Shown here: piece after piece, positions 1 to 5,637 of the stretch | How positions within the stretch are numbered: the first letter of the stretch is position 1 | How the letters are laid out: each line of letters begins with the position of its first letter | Assembly (NCBI RefSeq): GCF_002479325.1 | Contig: NZ_DLMO01000033.1 | Span: 1-5,637, forward strand | Direction of reading: 5' to 3' | DNA from: Brevundimonas sp. UBA7534 | GTDB taxonomy: Bacteria; Pseudomonadota; Alphaproteobacteria; Caulobacterales; Caulobacteraceae | DNA: 5,637 bases | Notes under the pieces: model-generated | What the model saw: only the letters and a program-made list of their open reading frames with translations | What the model was told of the DNA's origin: nothing | Databases searched by the model: none | Made by a program: the position numbers and the translations under genes

Positions 1-222
1 GAGGGCATCGAGGGCCAGACGCCGTACAAGGGGCCGATCAGCCCGGTGCTGCACCAGATGGTCGGCGGCCTTCGCGCCTCCATGGGCTATGTCGGCGCCG
101 GCACGATCCCCGAGTTCCAGGAGCGCGCGCGCTTCGTGCGCATCACCGGCGCGGGCCTGCGTGAAAGCCACGTCCACGACGTGATGATCACGCGAGAGGC
201 GCCCAACTATCGGCAGGGGTAG
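1..222 (+). CDS. guaB: IMP dehydrogenase, C-terminal end (5' end outside window)
   Basis: The gene enters from the left edge in frame 1 and ends at TAG (220-222), giving 73 codons. IMP dehydrogenase oxidises IMP to XMP with NAD+ in the cytoplasm, the committed step of guanine nucleotide synthesis. The fragment matches the family's C-terminal end. It has the YKGPISPVLHQMVGGLRASM stretch (part of the flap and last barrel segment), then the GxGTIPEFQ, FVRITGAGLRESHVHDV and ITREAPNY motifs, as in E. coli GuaB (HDVTITKESPNY). The catalytic cysteine loop and CBS domains would lie upstream, outside the window. The next gene starts 6 bases after the stop, so co-transcription is likely. guaA lies about 2.35 kb downstream in the same string. 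Identity is close to certain; only the length is unknown. Confidence 0.96.
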   Translation, partial: EGIEGQTPYKGPISPVLHQMVGGLRASMGYVGAGTIPEFQERARFVRITGAGLRESHVHDVMITREAPNYRQG

Positions 223-228
223 GCGACC

Positions 229-621
229 ATGACGACCGAACTCACCTATCTGGCGCTGACGCTGATCCTGGCCCTGGTTCAGATCTTCCTGCCCGCCGGG
301 GCGCGCACGGCCGAGTTCGGCTCGAAATGGAATGCGGGGCCGCGCGACGAGACGCCGGAGGCGAAGAAGCCGCTGACCGGCCGTCTCGAACGCGCCCAAG
401 CCAATCTGTACGAGACCCTGCCGCTGTTCATCGGCGCGGTGCTGATCGCCCATGTCGCGGGCCGGCACGGCGCCCTGACGGTGTGGGGCGCGGCGCTCTA
501 TTTCTGGGCGCGGGTGGTCTATGTTCCGCTGTACGCCCTGGGCGTTCCCTATGTCCGTTCGCTGGTCTGGCTGGTCTCGCTCGCGGGGCTGGTGATGGTG
601 CTGGCGGCGCTTTTCGTCTGA
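229..621 (+). CDS. MAPEG-family integral membrane protein
   Basis: This is a 130-residue inner-membrane protein with four predicted hydrophobic helices at about residues 5-25, 59-78, 82-105 and 109-130. A polar loop (about 26-55) separates the first two. The loop end carries the MAPEG signature ERAQANLYE (residues 54-62; E54, R55, N59 and E62 fit the family's ERAxxNxxE pattern). MAPEG proteins include glutathione S-transferases and eicosanoid enzymes. Bacterial members of this short type are mostly uncharacterised, so substrate and reaction are not claimed. The ATG at 229 is preceded by GGGGTAGG (216-223), which overlaps the guaB stop and serves as a ribosome binding site. The next gene begins 7 bases after its TGA. 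Its place between guaB and an RNA methyltransferase suggests passive co-expression; no functional tie to purine synthesis is visible. Confidence 0.88.
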   Translation: MTTELTYLALTLILALVQIFLPAGARTAEFGSKWNAGPRDETPEAKKPLTGRLERAQANLYETLPLFIGAVLIAHVAGRHGALTVWGAALYFWARVVYVPLYALGVPYVRSLVWLVSLAGLVMVLAALFV

Positions 622-628
622 GATCCGA

Positions 629-1885
629 TTGACCCCTGCCGCCCGCCTCGCCGCCGCCGCCTCCATCCTGGATTCCATCGCCCAGGGCCGCCAGCCGGCC
701 GAGGCGGTGCTGAAGGCCTGGGGCGGCGCCAACCGCTACGCCGGCTCCAAGGACCGCCGCGCCATCGCCGACCGGGTGTACAAGGTGCTGCGCGCGCGCG
801 GCCGCCTGTCGTGGATCATGGGCGGGCGCGAGGACGGGCGGGCCCTGGTGATCGGTTCGCTGGCGGCGCTGGACGGTCTGCCGCTGGAGGAGATCGAAGC
901 GCTGCATTCCGGCGACGGCTATGGCCCCCGGCCCCTGTCCAAGCAGGAGCGCAGCCGCATCACGGCGGGGACGGACGATCTGCCCGGCTGGGTCGCGGCG
1001 GGCCTGCCCGAGTTCGTGGTCGAGGACTTCAAGGCGACCTTCGGCGAGCGCTGGACCGAGGAAGCGCGCGCCCTGATGCAGCCGCGCGCGCCCATCGACC
1101 TGCGCGTCAACGGCGCCCGCACGACGGTCGATGCGGTCGAGGCCGAACTGGTCGAGGCCGGCCTGACGCCCGAGCGGACGCCGTGGTCGCCCTGGGGCCT
1201 GCGCCTGCCGTCCGAGCCGCCGCCCAACGTCCAGGCGCTGGACGCCTTCAAGACCGGCCTGGTCGAGATCCAGGACGAGGGCAGCCAGGTCGCCTGCTGG
1301 CTGGCCGGCGCCGCGCCGCGCACGACGGTGGTGGACTATTGCGCCGGCGGCGGCGGCAAGACCCTGGGCCTGGCCCAGGCGATGGCCGGGGAGGGGACGC
1401 TGGTCGCCTCCGACGTGGTCAAGAAGCGCGTCGACAACATCCGCCCGCGCCTGGAGCGCGCCGGAGTCGAGGCGGACCTGCGCGTTCTGGGGCCGAACGG
1501 CGGCGGGCTGGAAGACCTGAACGGCCAGGCCGACCTGGTCTTCGTCGATGCGCCCTGCTCTGGATCCGGCACCTGGCGGCGGCGGCCCGAGGACGCGTGG
1601 CGTCTGACGGCGGACGAGGTCGACAGGCTGCACGCGCTCCAGGTCCGCATCCTGGGGCAGGCGTCCAAGCTGGTGAAGCCGGGCGGCCGCCTGGTCTATG
1701 TCACCTGCTCGATGCTGAGCCGCGAGAACGAGGCCAGCGCCGACGCCTTCGAGGCCGCGCACCCGGCTTTCGCCCCCGTCGCCGTCGCCACGCCCTGGGG
1801 CGAGGAGGCGCCGCGCCTGCGCCTGTCGCCCGCGACGACGAACACGGACGGCTTCTTCCTCGCCGTCTATGAGCGGACCGCATGA
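629..1885 (+). CDS. RsmB/NOP-family RNA (cytosine-C5)-methyltransferase
   Basis: This 418-residue SAM-dependent enzyme methylates C5 of a cytosine in RNA, most likely ribosomal. Residues 1 to about 140 form the N-terminal RNA-binding (NusB-like) region. The EIQDEGSQ motif is at 213-220. SAM-binding motif I (DYCAGGGGKTL) is at 236-246 and the acidic motif II residue is D262. DAPCSGSGTWRRRPE at 308-321 supplies Cys310, and VTCSMLSRENE at 358-368 supplies Cys360; these are the two cysteines used for base release and nucleophilic attack in this family. Length is close to E. coli RsmB (429 aa), but alphaproteobacteria often carry more than one such paralogue, so the exact target (C967 of 16S rRNA or another site) is not assigned and no symbol is given. 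The chosen start is TTG at 629, 7 bases after the MAPEG stop; no good ATG lies nearby in frame and the ribosome binding site is weak. It overlaps the next gene by 4 bases (ATGA). Confidence 0.9.
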   Translation: MTPAARLAAAASILDSIAQGRQPAEAVLKAWGGANRYAGSKDRRAIADRVYKVLRARGRLSWIMGGREDGRALVIGSLAALDGLPLEEIEALHSGDGYGPRPLSKQERSRITAGTDDLPGWVAAGLPEFVVEDFKATFGERWTEEARALMQPRAPIDLRVNGARTTVDAVEAELVEAGLTPERTPWSPWGLRLPSEPPPNVQALDAFKTGLVEIQDEGSQVACWLAGAAPRTTVVDYCAGGGGKTLGLAQAMAGEGTLVASDVVKKRVDNIRPRLERAGVEADLRVLGPNGGGLEDLNGQADLVFVDAPCSGSGTWRRRPEDAWRLTADEVDRLHALQVRILGQASKLVKPGGRLVYVTCSMLSRENEASADAFEAAHPAFAPVAVATPWGEEAPRLRLSPATTNTDGFFLAVYERTA

Positions 1886-2573
1886 GGCTGGAGCGATACG
1901 GCGCCCTCACGGGCCTGCCGGTCATGGCCGCGCCGGCCGAATATGGCGACTGCCTGCGCGCCCGCATCGACCCCCTGATGACCGGCATCGGGCCGGTCGA
2001 GGCCGCCGTCGCCCTGACCGCCGCACTGGCGCGGCTGGAGGCGGCGGGAAACCTGCCGGACCTGATCGTGTCGCTGGGCTCGTGCGGGTCGCGGGTGTTG
2101 GAGCGCGCGGCGGTCTATCAGGCGTCGTCGGTCGCCTATCGCGACATGGACGCCAGTCCGCTGGGCTTCGCCAGGGGCGTGACGCCGCTGTTGGACCAGC
2201 CCGCCGTCCTGCCGCTGCCGTGTCCGATTTCCGGCGTGCCGACCGCGCGCCTGTCCACCGGCGCCAACGTCGTGTCCGGCGCCGCCTATGACGCCATCGA
2301 CGCCGAGATGGTGGACATGGAGACCTGGGCCCTGGTCCGCGCGGCCCAGACCTTCGGCGTTCCCCTGGTCGCCCTGCGCGGCGTATCGGACGGCCGGGCC
2401 GAGCTGAAGGCGCTGGAGGACTGGACCGCCACCCTGCATCACGTCGACGCGAACCTGGCCGCCGCCCTGGACCGCCTGATCGCCGTGCTGGAGGCCCAGG
2501 GCCTCGCCAGCCTTGAAATCCCGGCCCGCCAAGGCCAAGACCCCGCCCACACGCTCGCCCCGGATTCGACCTC

Positions 2574-2577
<4 letters not shown>
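1882..2577 (+). CDS. mtnN: 5'-methylthioadenosine/S-adenosylhomocysteine nucleosidase
   Basis: This 231-residue cytoplasmic enzyme of the PNP/UDP phosphorylase superfamily hydrolyses the N-glycosidic bond of MTA and SAH. It releases adenine plus methylthioribose or S-ribosylhomocysteine. Visible motifs are TGIGPVEAA (34-42, the phosphate/base loop of the fold), SLGSCGS (64-70), YRDMDASPLGF (86-96), MVDMETW (143-149; E147 binds the ribose hydroxyls) and RGVSDG (166-171; D170 is the expected catalytic acid). The motif style, especially YRDMDASPLGF and STGANVVSGAAYDAI, matches the alphaproteobacterial branch as I know it. The SLGSCGS loop has Cys where Ala is usual. Residues about 212-231 form a proline-rich tail of no known role. 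The ATG overlaps the upstream stop as ATGA (1882-1885), and its own stop overlaps guaA the same way (2574-2577), so translation is probably coupled on both sides. The upstream enzyme makes SAH, so the pairing makes metabolic sense. Confidence 0.9.
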
Positions 2578-4144
<1,567 letters not shown>

Positions 4145-4161
4145 GCGTCCGGCGCCGCATC

Positions 4162-4186
4162 CGGCCGCCCCTGACCGGGGCGGCCG
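4162..4186 (+). terminator. GC-rich hairpin after guaA, likely terminator
   Basis: A perfect 10-bp stem pairs CGGCCGCCCC (4162-4171) with GGGGCGGCCG (4177-4186) around a 5-base loop (TGACC), 22 bases after the guaA stop. No T-run follows (next bases TCCGCACG). This fits the GC-rich, U-poor hairpins commonly seen after actinobacterial genes better than a classical proteobacterial terminator. A weaker 6-bp stem (CGGCGC 4141-4146 with GCGCCG 4152-4157) lies just before it. Transcription may end here, or be only reduced, because the next gene follows in the same direction 51 bases later. Confidence 0.65.
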
Positions 4187-4217
4187 TCCGCACGAAGACC
4201 GCCTGGACCCAGGCGAC

Positions 4218-4226
4218 GGAGGAAGG
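4218..4226 (+). promoter_or_regulatory. Strong Shine-Dalgarno for the helicase-like gene
   Basis: GGAGGAAGG lies 11 bases before the GTG at 4238 (15 bases from the end of the GGAGG core, slightly long). It is the strongest ribosome binding site in the window and supports GTG as the start. No clear -35/-10 promoter is visible in 4140-4237. The coupled starts upstream (rsmB-type, mtnN, guaA) have no comparable site. Confidence 0.7.
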
Positions 4227-4237
4227 ACCGCACGCAC

Positions 4238-5637
4238 GTGACCGAGCAGGAGTTCCCGCGCCTGGCCCGCGCCCGCGCCGCCGCACGCCCCGACGAGGGG
4301 CAGACCCGCCCCGACCCGGCCGCCTGGGTGTCCTCCCTGGGCTCGGGCGCCGAGAACGACACGATGCTGCGGTTCGCGCCCTCGGCGGCCAACAGCATCG
4401 ACCTCACGGAGGCGAACTCCTCCGGCGTCTCGCAGCTGCTGCTGGGGCGGCGCACCCGCCTGTCCACCCTGCTGCCGGCCGGCCCGGTGCTGGACGCGGC
4501 GCACGAGGTCTCCCTCGGCCTGCGTGCCAAGGTCCGCGAGCTGGCGGAGGAGCGCGGCATCGACGTCGGCGCGCTCGCCGTGGGCGTGGCCACGTGGACG
4601 GCCGAGGAGGACGGCCGGCGGGAGCGCCGCTCGGCCCCCGTGCTGCTGGCCCGCGTGGCCCTGACGGTGCGCCGCGGCGCCCGGGGCCGGGACGAGCTGG
4701 AGGTCCAGATCACCGAGCCGGCCCGCCTGAACCCGGCGCTCGTGCGGAACCTGCGCCGGCACCACGGCATCGCCCTGGACCCCGAGGCGTACCAGCAGGC
4801 CGCCTACGCCACGGCGCGCCTCGAGCCCGCCCCCGCGTTCGCCCGTCTGCGCGAGGAGACCGCCGCGATCGCGGACCTGCACATACAGGATTGCCTGCTC
4901 GTCTCCACGTTCGCGGACCTCGGCGAGACCGCCTCCCTGCCCACCTCCCTCGAGGATCTGCCCGTCGTCCAGGCCCTGTACGACGCCGGCACCGGCATGG
5001 TGCCCCGCCCGGCGGCGCTGCAGCCCACGGGCGCGCCCGCGGAGGACGACGTCGCCCCGGCGGACGAGCGCCTCGTCGTCGACGTCGACGCCGCCCAGGC
5101 CCGGGTGCTCGAGCACGCCGCGGCGGGGGAGTCCCTCGTGGTGGCGGCCGCCCCCGGCACCGGGCAGACCCAGACCGCCGCCGCCCTGGCCGCACGCCTG
5201 GCCTGGGAGGGCCGGCGCGTGCTGGTCGTGGCCGAGCGCTCCGCCGCCCTGGCCGACGTGCTCGACCGCCTCGAGGAGGCGGACCTGCGCTCGATCGCGC
5301 TGGATGTGCCCGCCAACGCGGACCCCGAGCTGCTCCGCCGCCAGCTCGTGCAGGCCGTCCTGCGCTCCGAGCGGGCCGTGGACCCCGACACCGCCCGGGA
5401 CGCGGCCGCGCTGACCGAACGGCGGCGCCGGCTGCAGGAGCACGTCGGCTCGCTGCACCACGTCCGCCCCCGCTGGGGCTGCTCGCCGTTCCAGGCGATG
5501 CAGGCCCTGGCCGCCCTGACCGGCGACCGCCGCTATGAGCCGTTCCGCCAGCAGGCCGAGGCCATCCTGACCGCCACCGACCGAATCCCCGGCGTCAGCT
5601 TCCTGGGCGAGGGCCTGGGCAACTTCTGGCAGGACGC
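4238..5637 (+). CDS. Actinobacterial AAA/SF1-helicase-like ATPase, N-terminal part
   Basis: The ORF runs open from GTG 4238 to the window edge (466 codons), but only residues 1 to about 430 belong to this protein. Residues about 28-240 resemble the N-terminal module of large actinobacterial ATPase/helicase-like proteins: LRFAPSAANSIDLTEANSSG (45-64), then TRLSTLL, ITEPARLNPALVR and LLVSTFADL. A helicase-like core starts near 284 with a D..Q element (D284, Q287). A P-loop-like APGTGQTQT follows at 305-313, then a hydrophobic strand (RVLVVAE). The invariant Walker A Lys is replaced by Gln310. As I recall, a gene of this kind often follows guaA in Micrococcaceae, which agrees with the actinobacterial guaA end just upstream. 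Full members exceed 1,000 residues, so the later helicase motifs are missing. From about residue 430 the sequence switches to an S9 peptidase. The biological role is unknown; nucleic-acid remodelling is an inference from the fold. Confidence 0.7.
   Translation, partial: MTEQEFPRLARARAAARPDEGQTRPDPAAWVSSLGSGAENDTMLRFAPSAANSIDLTEANSSGVSQLLLGRRTRLSTLLPAGPVLDAAHEVSLGLRAKVRELAEERGIDVGALAVGVATWTAEEDGRRERRSAPVLLARVALTVRRGARGRDELEVQITEPARLNPALVRNLRRHHGIALDPEAYQQAAYATARLEPAPAFARLREETAAIADLHIQDCLLVSTFADLGETASLPTSLEDLPVVQALYDAGTGMVPRPAALQPTGAPAEDDVAPADERLVVDVDAAQARVLEHAAAGESLVVAAAPGTGQTQTAAALAARLAWEGRRVLVVAERSAALADVLDRLEEADLRSIALDVPANADPELLRRQLVQAVLRSERAVDPDTARDAAALTERRRRLQEHVGSLHHVRPRWGCSPFQAMQALAALTGDRRYEPFRQQAEAILTATDRIPGVSFLGEGLGNFWQD
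5531..5637 (+). pseudogene. S9A prolyl oligopeptidase fragment, lacking its start
   Basis: The last 35 codons, in the same frame as the helicase-like ORF, read RYEPFRQQAEAIL, then DRIPGVSF, then GLGNFWQDA. This matches the N-terminal region, about residues 40-80, of S9A prolyl oligopeptidase-family proteins. There the pattern is xxRYxxxxxxAxxIL, DRIPxxxxxG, NFWxDxxHxRGxWRRT; the DRIP (5579-5590) and NFWQD (5621-5635) elements are distinctive. Such enzymes hydrolyse short peptides after proline, or are related uncharacterised hydrolases, and are common in Caulobacterales. The catalytic Ser-Asp-His domain would lie far downstream, outside the window. No start codon of its own is present, because the first 40 or so codons are replaced by the helicase-like sequence. 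TAT for Tyr and the lack of Leu CTC fit the alphaproteobacterial part. If the join is an artefact, the true gene is intact in the source organism. Confidence 0.65.

Noticed and set aside
787..803. CGCGCGCGCGG run as a possible structured or Z-DNA element
   Set aside because: It sits inside the methyltransferase reading frame coding Leu-Arg-Ala-Arg-Gly and is expected by chance in DNA this GC-rich.
428..1762. 444-codon open frame on the minus strand across the MAPEG and methyltransferase genes
   Set aside because: It lies opposite two well-supported genes, its composition is Arg/Gly/Ala/Gln-rich without any family motif, and high GC content gives long antisense frames by default.
1867..2550. 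Minus-strand frame opposite the nucleosidase gene
   Set aside because: No motif, and the + strand gene there carries the full set of nucleosidase motifs and coupled start and stop.
4594..5538. 314-codon + strand frame inside the helicase-like gene
   Set aside because: Its translation is almost only Arg, Gly, Pro and Ala. The overlapping frame from GTG 4238 has a ribosome binding site and recognisable family sequence, so this frame is a shadow.

Overview
The window is GC-rich, and nearly all of it codes on the + strand. It reads as a piece of an alphaproteobacterial chromosome, most like Caulobacterales (Brevundimonas or Caulobacter type; assigned from remembered family sequences, not a search). 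An actinobacterial block of about 1.8 kb (Micrococcaceae-like) sits inside it.

Positions 1-2577 plus the first three quarters of guaA form one tightly packed gene string. It holds the 3' end of guaB (IMP dehydrogenase), a MAPEG-family membrane protein, an RsmB/NOP-type RNA cytosine-C5 methyltransferase starting at TTG, a 5'-methylthioadenosine/S-adenosylhomocysteine (MTA/SAH) nucleosidase, and guaA (GMP synthase). Gaps are 6-7 bases, or the stop and start overlap as ATGA, which suggests a single transcript with coupled translation. The string brackets the two-step IMP-to-GMP branch (guaB, guaA). Between them lie an SAM-using methyltransferase and an enzyme that can clear its by-product SAH and release adenine.

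Within guaA, at about 3690-3716, the sequence changes character without breaking the frame. Upstream, GuaA is proteobacterial in sequence. Downstream, its dimerisation domain, the following hairpin terminator, a strong ribosome binding site and a long ATPase/helicase-like gene (GTG start at 4238) are actinobacterial in protein sequence and codon choice. At about 5519-5533 the character changes back. The last 35 codons look like the N-terminal part of an S9A prolyl oligopeptidase, again alphaproteobacterial in style, and lie in frame with the helicase ORF.

The main observation is therefore a foreign insert with two joins, each at a stretch that could be shared by both partners. It may be an assembly or library chimera, which I judge more likely, or a real recombination that left a hybrid GMP synthase and a beheaded peptidase. 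No CRISPR array, tRNA, rRNA, insertion sequence or phage gene was seen. The only gap near 100 bases is 4140-4237, which holds a hairpin and a ribosome binding site.
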